DNA of 64,000 nt. Source: CAWBOY01 sp963790585. GTDB lineage: Bacteria > Planctomycetota > Planctomycetia > Gemmatales > Gemmataceae. Each line of letters opens with the position of its first letter. The first letter of the stretch is position 1. A model generated the notes under the pieces. The model worked only from the letters and a program-made list of their open reading frames with translations. It made no database searches and was not told the origin of the DNA. Shown in pieces: positions 29,141 through 38,155 of the stretch. The position numbers and the translations under genes were made by a program. The stretch lies in NCBI GenBank assembly GCA_963790585.1, contig CAWBOY010000008.1:310001-374000 (forward strand), written 5' to 3'.

Positions 29141-30637
29141 ATGTCGGAACGGAACCTTTTTTGGATCTTGGGCATCGCCGCTACCACGATTTTGGGCCTT
29201 GCGGTTGCCGTGTTCAGCGCTCCTTCCGGTGATCGCGGGAAGGACTATGAGAATGTTCGTCTCTTGGTCGATGTGCTGCACGAAGCGCGGGATAAATATG
29301 TAACCGAGATTACGCCTGACCGGGAGCGCAAGCTGGTCGAAGACATGATAAACGGCGGGCTGGAGCATCTCGATCCGCATTCGACGTATATCAATCCCAA
29401 AGAATGGAAGCAGTTCAACGACCATAGCCGAGGCAAGTTCGGCGGCATCGGCGTGCAGATTGGCTATGACCGGCAAGTTCGCACGCACGTCGCCTATACG
29501 CCGAAAGAGGATGGCAAATGGTCGCGCCATTCCACGAATTACTCGCAGGAACGGCTCTCGATCGTTAGCTGTATGCCCGATTCGCCGGCGTCCAAGGCGG
29601 GGATCGTCTCAGGGGACCTGGTCCTCAAGATCGCCGGCAAATCGACGGCCAACATGCCGAGCAACGAAGCGATCGATCTCATCAAGGGTGAGCCTGACCA
29701 GATTCTGGAAATGACCGTGCTGCACCCGGGCAGCAAAAAGCCCGTCGACGTCAAGATTACACGCGCTATCATTGAGGTGAAGACCGTTCTCGGCGATCTG
29801 CGCAAAAAAGATGCTTCAAAAGATTGGGATTACTTCCTTCCGAGCGATAAACGAATTGGCTATCTTCGGCTGACCGGTTTCGGTGAGGAATCGACGCGCG
29901 AAATGCTGGCCGCGCTCAAGGAACTCAAAGACGGCGGCATGCGCGGCCTGATTCTTGACCTGCGGAACAATCCCGGTGGCCTGCTCAACGAGGCGGTCTC
30001 GGTCAGCAATCTGTTCCTGCCCGCGGGAAGCAAAATTGTCACCACGAAAGGGCGCAATCGCAGCGATGCCCCCTACGTAGCCGACACGGAGCAACGGCTC
30101 CTCGAAACCGTTTTCCGTCGGCCCGAGGATGCGGAAGCGAAAGCCAAGGTTCAAGGGGCGTTGCTGCTGCCGGCCGAGCAATATCCCGTCGTGATTCTGG
30201 TAAATCGCTACAGCGCCAGTGCCGCCGAGATCGTGGCGGCGGCGCTCCAGGATCATCAACGGGCGATCGTCGTCGGCGAGCGTTCTTTCGGTAAGGGAAG
30301 TGTCCAGGATATGATCAAGATGGAAAACGGCACGAGTCGGCTCAAACTGACGACGGCGAGCTATTGGAGGCCCAGTGGCAAAAACATCCATCGCTTGCCG
30401 ACTAGCAAAGAAAGCGACGAATGGGGCGTCTCGCCCACCCCAGGCTATGAAGTCGTCCTCAAAGATTCGGAGCGCATCGATTACCTGATCGGCCGCAATG
30501 ACCGTGATATTTATCGCGCCGCCGGTCAACCGCTAGGCGAGGGTAGATCTAAAAAGGAGTTCAAGGACCGCGTATTGGCCAAGGCGGTGGAGTGCATCAA
30601 ACAGGAGATCGATAAGGAGGGGTTAGGAGGAAAGTAG
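29141..30637 (+). CDS. Carboxyl-terminal processing protease (S41 family)
   Basis: 498 residues with an N-terminal membrane anchor (LFWILGIAATTILGLAVAVF). Helical N-domain: KLVEDMINGGLEHLDPHSTY. PDZ domain: SIVSCMPDSPASKAGIVSGD with DLVLKIAG. S41 core: GYLRLTGFGEES, LILDLRNNPGGLLNEAV and YSASAAEIVAAALQDH, with catalytic Ser360 and, 25 residues later, Lys385 in GERSFGKGSVQ. This Ser-Lys pair matches CtpA/Prc. It cleaves proteins from their C-terminus in the periplasm; the target here is unknown. Complete, without frameshift. A strong hairpin at 30673-30743 follows the stop and may end the transcript. Confidence 0.92.
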   Translation: MSERNLFWILGIAATTILGLAVAVFSAPSGDRGKDYENVRLLVDVLHEARDKYVTEITPDRERKLVEDMINGGLEHLDPHSTYINPKEWKQFNDHSRGKFGGIGVQIGYDRQVRTHVAYTPKEDGKWSRHSTNYSQERLSIVSCMPDSPASKAGIVSGDLVLKIAGKSTANMPSNEAIDLIKGEPDQILEMTVLHPGSKKPVDVKITRAIIEVKTVLGDLRKKDASKDWDYFLPSDKRIGYLRLTGFGEESTREMLAALKELKDGGMRGLILDLRNNPGGLLNEAVSVSNLFLPAGSKIVTTKGRNRSDAPYVADTEQRLLETVFRRPEDAEAKAKVQGALLLPAEQYPVVILVNRYSASAAEIVAAALQDHQRAIVVGERSFGKGSVQDMIKMENGTSRLKLTTASYWRPSGKNIHRLPTSKESDEWGVSPTPGYEVVLKDSERIDYLIGRNDRDIYRAAGQPLGEGRSKKEFKDRVLAKAVECIKQEIDKEGLGGK

Positions 30638-30672
30638 CAAACGATCGGTCATGCACTTCGTTTTAGAGATAG

Positions 30673-30743
30673 CTCGCCAGCTCCAAGCGCAAGCGCGGGG
30701 TTCCGCGGCTCCGAACTCGGCGCTTGCGCTTGGAGCTGGCGAG
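30673..30743. repeat. Palindrome H downstream of the S41 protease gene
   Basis: Arms CTCGCCAGCTCCAAGCGCAA (from 30673) and the complement ending CTTGGAGCTGGCGAG at 30743, about 24 bp each, with a GC-rich loop. No T-run follows, so it looks like a repeat element rather than a classical terminator, though it could still block transcription between the protease and pseudouridine synthase genes. Confidence 0.6.
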
Positions 30744-30801
30744 TAGTTGCAATAATTGAAAGTGCTGTTAGTCGCCTCTTAAACGCTTTGGGGGCTCGCT
30801 C

Positions 30802-31506
30802 ATGATTCCCCCATTGCAGATCCTTTTCGAAGACAATCACTGCCTGGCGTTGGCGAAGCCAGCGCCACTGTTGACGCAGGGAGTGCCGCCGGGCATCCCG
30901 ACCCTTGAATCGATGGCGAAAGACTATCTGAAAGAGCGCTACGGCAAGCTTGGCAAAGTTTACCTAGGCATTCCCCATCGCCTTGACCGACCCGTATCTG
31001 GTGTCGTGATCTTCGCCCGCAACACCAAAGCAGCTCGGCGCCTGGCGGAGCAGTTTCAGAGCAGACAAGTGCGCAAAATCTACTGGGCTATCGTCGATCG
31101 GGCAGCTGATGGTTCGTTGCCGCCGGCCGAGGGAGTCTGGGAGGATTGGGTAATTAAGATCAAAGAGGAAGCCCGTGCGGAGTGTGCTACACCCGATACG
31201 GTAGGTGCTCGTCAAGCCCGGCTCAAGTTTCGTACGCTTCGCCCGGTCGGCGACGGCGCTTTGCTGGAAATTGAGCTGGATACCGGGCGGATGCATCAAA
31301 TACGCCTGCAAACGGCCTCGCGCGGCTGGCCAGTACGTGGCGACGTGCTCTATGGCTCGCGTGTGGCTTTTGGTCCGCCCGCGGAATTGCTGCGTGACCG
31401 AATCATCGGCCTACACGCTCGCAGCCTGACCTTCCTCCATCCTATTCGTTATGAGCCGGTCATTGTTACAGCGGAGCTTCCAGAGACGTGGGATTTGGCC
31501 CGATAG
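30802..31506 (+). CDS. RluA-family RNA pseudouridine synthase
   Basis: 234 residues. It converts uridine to pseudouridine in rRNA or tRNA. The active-site block is IPHRLDRPVSGVVIFARN with catalytic Asp62 in HRLDRP. Supporting motifs are ILFEDNHCLALAKPAPLLTQ at the start, KIYWAIVD and TGRMHQIRLQTASRGWPVRGD with the base-contacting region, and GLHARSLTFLHP near the end. There is no S4 domain at the N-terminus, so it is the short form. The precise RNA target cannot be told from the sequence. Complete single gene between hairpin H and the protein kinase. Confidence 0.9.
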   Translation: MIPPLQILFEDNHCLALAKPAPLLTQGVPPGIPTLESMAKDYLKERYGKLGKVYLGIPHRLDRPVSGVVIFARNTKAARRLAEQFQSRQVRKIYWAIVDRAADGSLPPAEGVWEDWVIKIKEEARAECATPDTVGARQARLKFRTLRPVGDGALLEIELDTGRMHQIRLQTASRGWPVRGDVLYGSRVAFGPPAELLRDRIIGLHARSLTFLHPIRYEPVIVTAELPETWDLAR

Positions 31507-31696
31507 AGTTGAACGAGCGACTTTTGGTGGGTTATTCTTGAGGTGGCATTGCTTTTGCTCCTAGAGTATATCAGGGCGCGGTTCCCTGATCCACCGAAGG
31601 CTGTGCGGCTTGGACCAGGGGCCCTTGATACCCCACGCCCTTGACGCTCATAATAAACACGGTCTCACAATGTTGGTCGTCCAAGGACGTCGGCGA

Positions 31697-33314
31697 ATGT
31701 CGTCTACCCTGCTTGAACCTGGCACCCGCCTCGACCAATACGAGGTGATATCCCACATCGCCAGCGGCGGGATGGGCGAGGTCTATCAAGCGCTCGATAC
31801 ACGCCTGGGCCGAACGGTCGCTCTCAAAATTCTACCCTCCGAGTTAGCGGAACGGCCTGTCGCGCTGGAGCGTTTTCGCCGCGAGGCCCGCAACGCCGCT
31901 CGCCTGGCCCATAAGAACATTGTCACGCTCTATGAATGCGGCCAGGACAAAGACAATTACTATTTGGCGATGGAATTCGTTGATGGCGTCGACCTTGGTC
32001 GCGTCATTGATCGCAAGGGTCGTGTCAAGCCGGAAGAAGCCCGGCGCGTCTTGATCCAAGCATCCAAGGCCCTCTCCCATGCTTTTGACCAAGGCATCGT
32101 TCATCGCGACATCAAGCCATCGAACATTCTCCTGGCCCGCAAGAGTTCCAAAGCCTTTCTGAAGTTGACCGATTTCGGTCTGTCTCGAACCAATGATGAC
32201 GACGACTACCGCGTGACGACCGCTGGAAGCACGGTTGGTACGATCGATTACATGTCGCCGGAGCAAGCCCGCGATTCGAGTACGGCGGACATTCGCAGCG
32301 ATATTTACTCCCTGGGCTGCACGGCTTACCACATGCTCGCGGGCAAGGCCCCCTTTGCCGAGGGCGGTTTGGGCGAGCGCGTTTACAAGCATATGTCCGT
32401 GCCGCCGCGCGACATTCGGCAGATCAATCCACAGGTCTCGCGCGAGTTCTGGCTCGTCCTGCAGAAGATGCTGGCCAAGAACCCGGACGATCGTTATCAG
32501 ACGCCAGCGGAACTGTTGGCGGCTCTCAAGCAAACGGGCAGCGAGGCGGAGCAAAACGACAGCGATCCGCCGTTCCCGGCCCTCTTGATCCCGGCCACGT
32601 CCTCACCATCGATGGACTCGCCTGTGATGTCATCCTTCGGCGATGAGCGCAACACGCCCGTACCTGCCCATTCGGAATCCGCGACGCCTACGACGACGAT
32701 GGCCAATAACGGTACGCCGACTTCCGGCGTCACCATGGAACAGTACCGAGCCGGGTCGAGCCTGTTCGAGCGGGCCCGCGAAGTGCTGGCTCAGGGCGGT
32801 GACAAGGATTACGCCCGCCAGCTCCTGCTCGGCTGCTTAAAGCTAGATCCGACGCACACCGCCTGCCGCAAGGCATTGCGAGAAATCAATCAAGAGAATG
32901 CTCGCGGCCTGTTCTCCTATTTGATCGGCTCGATGAAGCTCGTGCCGCTCAAGGCCCGGATGCGTGTCGCCAAGCGCCAGGAAAACTGGCGCAAGGTGCT
33001 GGAAAAGGGTGAAGCGATTCTCTCGCCGTCCCAAGGATGTGGCCGTCCATCAAGAGATGGCCGCCGCCGCCCAGTCGATGGATTTGCCCGCACTCGCCGT
33101 CTGGCTACTGGAGCAAGCTCTCGAAGAATTGCCACGCAGCAAACCACTAATGGCGAGCCTCGCCGAAGCACACGAAAAACGCGGCGATTACAAGCGCGCC
33201 GTCACCGTTTGGGAACAAGTCGCCAGACTCGACCCGCACGACGTGGACGTTCAAGGCAAGATCAACGCGCTATCCGTGCGCGATCATATTCGTAAGGCAA
33301 ATTATCGGCGGTAA
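31697..33314 (+). CDS. Ser/Thr protein kinase with C-terminal TPR-like domain (frameshifted)
   Basis: A PknB-type kinase. The start at 31697 (MSSTLLEPGTRLDQYEVI) is preferred over 31610 because the fold begins there. Glycine loop IASGGMGEVY, ATP-binding Lys44 in VALKIL, catalytic GIVHRDIKPSNILL, DFGLSR and YMSPEQA are all intact, so it should be active. A Ser/Pro/Thr-rich linker is followed by a helical repeat region (AREVLAQGGDKDYARQLLLG, LKARMRVAKRQENWRKVLEK). Near 33030 the frame changes, and the last 90 residues read RRPKDVAVHQEMAAAAQSMD through a TPR (AEAHEKRGDYKRAVTVWEQV) to 33314. No membrane helix, so it is probably cytoplasmic. Confidence 0.88.
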
Positions 33315-33329
33315 AATCGTTCACTTGCC

Positions 33330-33413
33330 TTCAAGAACCGGAAGCGTCAGCGACCGGAGAGCGCTACACGCGCTCAGACTTTACTCGGTCGCTGACGCTT
33401 CCGACCCTTGAAA
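33330..33413. repeat. Palindrome family B, copy 1
   Basis: Left arm TTCAAGAACCGGAAGCGTCA and right arm TGACGCTTCCGACCCTTGAA with inner CGACCGG/CGGTCG. Other copies are at 36058-36143 and 41465-41540, and a related one at 61490-61610. It lies directly after the kinase gene. Confidence 0.8.
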
Positions 33414-33564
33414 ACAGATTTTCTTCCTATTATCTCGCGAATTGCGAGTCAAATCCTCCGTTGACCTAATACTCCCCCTTCGGATACTCTTGCGGCGAAC
33501 CGGCCGAGCTAATGGATTATCTTTACGGCCGGTGCTTTCCCTGGAACCAACGGAGTGGGACCGG

Positions 33565-34509
33565 ATGCAGCGTGTACTCGTCACCGGCGGCCTCGGTTAT
33601 CTCGGCAGTGTTCTGTGCGAACACCTCCTCGACGCGGGCTTTGGCGTCAAGGCTGTCGATAATCTCATGTATGGCGTGGGACAGCAGGGGCTGTTTCACC
33701 TGTGCGCCCGCAAAAACTTCGACTTCGTCAAGGGTGACGTCCGCGACGAAGCGACGATGAAGGCCGCCGTCAAGGATGCCGACGTCATCATTCACCTCGC
33801 CGCCATCGTCGGCGCCTCCGCCTGCGACCGAGACCCGGACTTGACCACCAGCGTCAATCTCGAATCGGTCAAGCTGATGAATCGGCTCCGCAGCCGCAAT
33901 CAGCGTGTCATCTACCCCAATACCAACAGCGGCTACGGCGCGACCGAAGGCTCCTCGTTTTGCACCGAGGATAGCCCGCTCAAGCCTATTTCCCTATACG
34001 GCAAGACCAAGGTCGAAGCCGAACAACACCTATTGCAGAGCGAAAATGTCATCACCTTGCGCCTGGCGACGGTATTCGGCATGGCGCCGCGCATGCGCCT
34101 CGATCTGCTCGTCAACCACTTCGTCTACACAGCCCTGACCGAAGGCTACATCGTCATCTTTGAAAAAGACTTCAAACGCAACTACGTCCATATCCGTGAC
34201 GTCGCCGACTGCATGATTCATTGCATCAAGAAGGGCGACAAGATGGTCGGCAAGGCCTACAACGTCGGCCTCGACTCAGCCAACCTCTCCAAGGAAGAGC
34301 TGGCCCTCAAGGTGAAAGAATACGTCTCCAAGTTCTACATCCATTTCGGCGCCATCGGCGAAGACCCTGACAAGCGAAACTATGTCGTTTCCAGCCAACG
34401 CCTGCGCGAGGCCGGCTTCGAGGCCAAGCGCTCGCTGGACGATGGCATTCTCGAGCTGCTCAAAGGCTATCGCATGATGGGGCGATCGCTGTTTAAGAAC
34501 GCCGGTTGA
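33565..34509 (+). CDS. NAD-dependent sugar-nucleotide epimerase/dehydratase (extended SDR)
   Basis: 314 residues from the ATG at 33565, which directly precedes the nucleotide-binding strand (MQRVLVTGGLGYLGSVLCEH); the longer upstream reading is rejected for that reason. GGLGYLG binds NAD, NLMYGVGQQGLFHLCARKNF is a substrate-side loop, and NTNSGYGATEGSSF with YGKTKVEAEQ carries the active-site Ser/Tyr/Lys. VFGMAPRMRLDLLVNHFVY and NYVHIRDVADCMIHCI are usual for this group. Exact sugar unknown. With the next epimerase (35100) and the small coiled-coil gene between them it forms a probable surface-polysaccharide cluster. Confidence 0.85.
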   Translation: MQRVLVTGGLGYLGSVLCEHLLDAGFGVKAVDNLMYGVGQQGLFHLCARKNFDFVKGDVRDEATMKAAVKDADVIIHLAAIVGASACDRDPDLTTSVNLESVKLMNRLRSRNQRVIYPNTNSGYGATEGSSFCTEDSPLKPISLYGKTKVEAEQHLLQSENVITLRLATVFGMAPRMRLDLLVNHFVYTALTEGYIVIFEKDFKRNYVHIRDVADCMIHCIKKGDKMVGKAYNVGLDSANLSKEELALKVKEYVSKFYIHFGAIGEDPDKRNYVVSSQRLREAGFEAKRSLDDGILELLKGYRMMGRSLFKNAG

Positions 34510-34553
34510 TTCCGACGTGGCCGTGAGGCATTCTCTTCGATCGAGGGTCCGCG

Positions 34554-34919
34554 ATGCGAACCGTAGCCTTAGAGGACGAGCTGGCCGTCGGCGGCCGCCG
34601 TTGGGCGCGCTGGTTTATGGTGCCGATTCGTCGTCTGGTCTATCGCATGCTCCGCCCGGTCTTCCTGCGTCTGGCCGCTCAGGTCGGCGACCTTGAGGCC
34701 GGGCAGTGTGAAGTTGCCAAGCGCCTCGAAGGCCAGAGCGAACAGATCGATACCCTTGTTAACCTCGGCTGGGACCAAGCCGCGTTGCTGCGACGATTGG
34801 CGATCCTGGAGCAGCAGGTCGAAGACCTGATGGCGCGGGTGGTGAATACGCAATCGGCCCAAATCGAGAATTCGGTGCCGTCATATATGAGCGACGAGAA
34901 TCGGGCGGTGGTGGATTAG
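34554..34919 (+). CDS. Small coiled-coil protein of unknown function
   Basis: 121 residues, no signal peptide. An Arg-rich amphipathic beginning (RRWARWFMVPIRRLVYRMLR) could associate with membranes. Residues 50-105 form heptads (AKRLEGQSEQIDTLVNLGWD, LLRRLAILEQQVEDLMARVV). No known domain. It lies 44 bp after one sugar epimerase gene and ahead of another on the same strand, so it probably belongs to the same transcript and may tie these enzymes to a membrane complex (inference). Confidence 0.5.
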   Translation: MRTVALEDELAVGGRRWARWFMVPIRRLVYRMLRPVFLRLAAQVGDLEAGQCEVAKRLEGQSEQIDTLVNLGWDQAALLRRLAILEQQVEDLMARVVNTQSAQIENSVPSYMSDENRAVVD

Positions 34920-34965
34920 GATTTCCGACGCCCCTCGCGCTCTGGGTGAGGGGACAATCACAAAG

Positions 34966-35070
34966 CCCCTCGCCTCCGAAGGAGGAGAGGGGTTGGGGGT
35001 GAGGGGGTTAAACTCCTCGAAGACATTGCCCCCTCACCCCCAACCCCTCTCCTCCTTCGGAGGCGAGGGG
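34966..35070. repeat. Palindrome K with 42-bp perfect arms
   Basis: 34966-35007 and 35029-35070 are exact complements over 42 bases (arm begins CCCCTCGCCTCCGAAGGAGG), with a 21-base loop. Purine-rich on one arm and pyrimidine-rich on the other. It lies just upstream of the epimerase start at 35100, with its right arm ending 29 bp before the ATG, so a transcript would carry a strong hairpin in its leader. Confidence 0.85.
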
Positions 35071-35099
35071 AGAAGCAGCTTCTTCGGGAGAGCCTGTCG

Positions 35100-36041
35100 A
35101 TGAAATGCCTCGTTACCGGCGCTGCCGGTTTTATCGGATCGCATTTGTGTGAGGGGCTGCTCCGCGCGGGCCATGAAGTCGTCGGCGTCGATGCCTTTAT
35201 TCCTTACTATCCGCGACCGATCAAAGAAGCCAATCTCACCGTCTGTCGAGCGCAATCGGGCTTTCGGTTTGCCCCGTTTGATCTTCGCTACGACGACCTG
35301 AGCGCGGCCCTGAAAGATGTCGAAGCCGTCTTTCACCTTGCCGCCATGCCCGGGCTGCCGCGAAGCTGGACAGAATTTGACCTATATCAGAGCTGCAATC
35401 TCTCCGCTACGCATCGACTGCTCGAAGCGGTCAAGAATCTGCCGATCAAACGCTTCATTTACGCGTCAACCTCGTCCGTCTATGGCCGTTATGGTTCCGG
35501 CGATGAGATGCTGCCGACGCGACCGATTTCGCCGTATGGAGTCACCAAGCTCGCGGCGGAGAACCTGTGCCGCGCCCAGGCCGAGGAACTCGGACTGCCT
35601 CTCGTGGTCCTACGCTATTTCTCGGTCTATGGCCCCCGCCAACGCCCCGACATGGGCTACCATCGCTTTATTCGCTCGCTTCTGAATGGCGACGGCGTCA
35701 CCGTATTTGGCGACGGCATGCAGATGCGTGGCAACACCTACGTGACCGATTGCGTCGCGGCCACCATAGCGGCCCTCGGTGCGACACCGGGCGAGATCTA
35801 CAACGTCGGCGGCGGCGAGACGGCGACCGTTTGGGAGATTCTCAGCAAGCTCGAAGAGATCATCGGCTGCAAGGCAACAGTGCGCCACGAGGCCGCCCGC
35901 ATCGGCGATCAACGCTTTACCGGAGCCGACACGACACGCTTGAGTCGGCATCTCGGCTGGAAGCCGCTGGTTGGACTGGATGAGGGTTTGGTACATCAGG
36001 TGGCATGGCAGCGGACGCTGATTCAACGGCAGGCGGCGTAA
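35100..36041 (+). CDS. NAD-dependent epimerase (UDP-sugar type, WcaG-like)
   Basis: 313 residues, complete. MKCLVTGAAGFIGSHLCEGL is the NAD-binding start (GAAGFIG). ASTSSVYGRYGSG and YGVTKLAAENLC supply the active-site Ser and YxxxK. LRYFSVYGPRQRPDMGYHRF and VFGDGMQMRGNTYVTDC are characteristic of UDP-glucuronate/UDP-glucose epimerases. The YNVGGGETATVWEI turn is also usual. Likely role: making a precursor for cell-surface glycan. No glycosyltransferase lies immediately beside it. Start fixed by ATG at 35100 immediately before the Rossmann strand. No frameshift. Confidence 0.87.
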   Translation: MKCLVTGAAGFIGSHLCEGLLRAGHEVVGVDAFIPYYPRPIKEANLTVCRAQSGFRFAPFDLRYDDLSAALKDVEAVFHLAAMPGLPRSWTEFDLYQSCNLSATHRLLEAVKNLPIKRFIYASTSSVYGRYGSGDEMLPTRPISPYGVTKLAAENLCRAQAEELGLPLVVLRYFSVYGPRQRPDMGYHRFIRSLLNGDGVTVFGDGMQMRGNTYVTDCVAATIAALGATPGEIYNVGGGETATVWEILSKLEEIIGCKATVRHEAARIGDQRFTGADTTRLSRHLGWKPLVGLDEGLVHQVAWQRTLIQRQAA

Positions 36042-36057
36042 AGCCGCGCCTTTTTGT

Positions 36058-36143
36058 CTTCAAGAGCCGGGAGCGTCAGCGACCGGAGAAAGTTAGAATC
36101 GATCTGATTTCACTCCGGTCGCTTACGCTTCCGGCTCTTGAAG
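36058..36143. repeat. Palindrome family B, copy 2
   Basis: CTTCAAGAGCCGGGAGCGTC at the left and the complement (ending CCGGCTCTTGAAG) at the right, with inner CGACCGGAG/CTCCGGTCG. It lies between the convergent epimerase and gluQ genes. Confidence 0.8.
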
Positions 36144-36155
36144 ATACCAGCTTTT

Positions 36156-37117
36156 CTATTGATCATTCACGTATCCGATCTCGCTCAGCAATTCCCTCGT
36201 TAACACAAACGGCGTCTTCGGTATCGTCTCGCAACGATAAAGCGAAATCAACTCTCGCGCTGTTTTCGGTTCACACGTTTCAATCCACCCACACGACCAA
36301 GCCAACAAACCAAGCAGCCGTCCGGCCGTCACTCCGGCATCGCGCCATGCTGACAGCCGCGTGTCACCATGGCGTTTCGCCAGCCGCCGGCCGTCCTGGC
36401 CAACGACGAGCGGCACGTGCATGAACTTCGGAGTCGCTAGCGCCAGTGCCTGATACAGCAGCAATTGTCGCGGCGTCGAAGGGATCAGATCGTCGCCGCG
36501 AATTACTTCGGTCACACCCTGGGCCGCATCGTCCACGACGACGGCCAGCTGATAGGCGGGACAGCTCGGAATGCCCGGCCGCGGTGCTTTCCAGACCACG
36601 AAATCGCCGCCAAGCTGATGAAGATCCGCCACGATGGGGCCGCGTAGACCATCGTCGAAAGATGGCGTCTCCCGTTGAAGACGAAAGCGCCAGCAGTAGG
36701 GGCGGTCTCCAAGCGAGTCTGCTTCGGCGGCGGAGCGATGTGCGCAAGTTCCGGGATAGACCGGTCCTTCCTGGTCCAAATGCGGGGCGCTGGCCGCGCG
36801 CTCGACGTCGGTGCGCGTACAAGTGCAAGGGTAGATGAGTTCTTGCTTGCGAAGGTGCGCAATGCGGATTCGTAAAGGGGCAAACGATTGGTTTGAATGA
36901 TTGGTTCGCCGTCCCAATCAAGACCGAGCCACCGCAGATCGTCGAGGGCCTGATCCGCGGCACCCGGCTTGATGCGTGGCGAATCGATGTCTTCGATTCG
37001 CAGCCTCACTTGGCCGCCTTGGCTGCGGGCGGAGAGCCAGGCAATGAGATAGGTCCGCGCGTTGCCGACGTGCTGCGCACCGGTCGGCGACGGCGCGAGT
37101 CGGCCGACGACCGTCAT
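36156..37117 (-). CDS. gluQ: Glutamyl-Q tRNA(Asp) synthetase (frameshifted)
   Basis: GluQRS attaches glutamate to queuosine in tRNA(Asp). It resembles the catalytic half of glutamyl-tRNA synthetase and has no anticodon domain, matching the about 320-residue length here. Visible: GRLAPSPTGAQHVGNARTYL (HIGH-like), RIEDIDSPR, and zinc-binding YPCTCTR with YPGTC. The KMSKS-like LAKRHGDTRL is also present. Near 36850 the frame changes (ALRTF, then LRKQELIYPCTC). The start codon at 37117 overlaps the stop of the esterase gene by 4 nt (ATGA), so the two are translationally coupled. The enzyme presupposes queuosine in this organism. Confidence 0.85.
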
Positions 37118-38076
37118 GGCCGCGCCACCGGGCCGGCCTGCTTGTCGATGAACTTGAGGACGAGTTCCGAAACGGCGTCTTTTTCGCGGTACAGCCGGAA
37201 TAGGATCGTCTCATGCGACGAGAAATCGATCCGGTTCAGATCGACATCGACGCCGGCGGCACGGAGCAACGCGCCGAACACCTGGGCCATGTCGGCAAGC
37301 AGCGGCAGATCATATTCGGCGTAAAGCACCAGAAACGGCGGCAAGCCCTTGTGTACATGGGTCAATGGCGACGCTGAGCGAATGACGTCGGGATCGTCGC
37401 CGAAGACGAGGCGGAAGACGTTGATGTTATTGGAGCGGCGAATGAGATTTACGGCGACAATACGAAGAGCGACATAGCTGGTCGAGTCACTAGGAATCGG
37501 GAAATGGCTCACGAAATCGGCGAGGATGCGCGTCGACTCTTCAGCGGTCGGCACGCGATAGACACCACTGAGGGTAATGACGCCGCGGAGAGCCGCGCGG
37601 TCTTCCGGCTTGAGGCCGAGATTTGGATTACTGAGATAGCGTTCATCGGTTGCTAATAGAGTGGCGATATGGCCACCGGCTGAGTGGCCGCACAGAATGA
37701 TCCGATCCGGGTCGCCGCCATAATTGGCGATGTTGCGCCTCACCCAGGCGTACGCTCGTGCCACGTCTTCGACATGCTCCGGATGGCGAACTTCCGGCGA
37801 TAGCCGATAGTTTACATTGACCGTGACGACGCCATGACTGGCCATAAATAGGCCGACCGAACGATGGTAGCCGAACATATTCTTATCGCCGAACACCCAG
37901 CCGCCGCCGTGGACGAAGATCAGTACCGGGGCGTTTTTGACGCCCTTTGGTGAGAAGACGTCGAGCGTGTGGCGTGAGTTGTTATCCGCGAGATACGGCA
38001 CGTCGAGCGCGCGTTCAATGGTAAAGGTGGCAGGCGCTGTTGCGAACAGGAACGTGATCGGGAGAATTAGGTTCAT
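37114..38076 (-). CDS. Secreted alpha/beta hydrolase (esterase), copy 1
   Basis: 320 residues from the ATG at 38076; the longer reading passes through the family E palindrome and is rejected. Signal peptide MNLILPITFLFATAPATF. Esterase/lipase motifs: PVLIFVHGGGWVFGDK (HGGGW, oxyanion hole) and IILCGHSAGGHIATLLATDE with the nucleophile Ser in GHSAG. The catalytic Asp and His are probably in VLYAEYDLPLL and FSSHETILFR. Substrate unknown; related BD-FAE-type proteins cleave acetyl or feruloyl groups. It is a paralogue of the next gene upstream and is coupled to gluQ by an ATGA overlap. Confidence 0.83.
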   Translation of the reverse strand: MNLILPITFLFATAPATFTIERALDVPYLADNNSRHTLDVFSPKGVKNAPVLIFVHGGGWVFGDKNMFGYHRSVGLFMASHGVVTVNVNYRLSPEVRHPEHVEDVARAYAWVRRNIANYGGDPDRIILCGHSAGGHIATLLATDERYLSNPNLGLKPEDRAALRGVITLSGVYRVPTAEESTRILADFVSHFPIPSDSTSYVALRIVAVNLIRRSNNINVFRLVFGDDPDVIRSASPLTHVHKGLPPFLVLYAEYDLPLLADMAQVFGALLRAAGVDVDLNRIDFSSHETILFRLYREKDAVSELVLKFIDKQAGPVARP

Positions 38077-38080
38077 GGTA

Positions 38081-38146
38081 TTTATATAGCCCCCGGCTTG
38101 CCGAGGGTGAATTAGGAAACCCCCGGCAAGCCGGGGGCTATATAAA
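38081..38146. repeat. Palindrome family E, full hairpin
   Basis: TTTATATAGCCCCCGGCTTG at 38081 and its complement ending GCTATATAAA at 38146. It lies between the two esterase genes, only five bases before the start codon of copy 1, and so would form part of its leader. Confidence 0.75.
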
Positions 38147-38155
38147 GCGAAATCT

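Noticed and set aside
30673..30743. Classical rho-independent terminator after the S41 protease
   Set aside because: The hairpin has no following T-run and matches the repeat style; kept as a repeat with possible blocking effect.
31610..31696. Longer N-terminus of the protein kinase
   Set aside because: No kinase feature and the fold starts after 31697.
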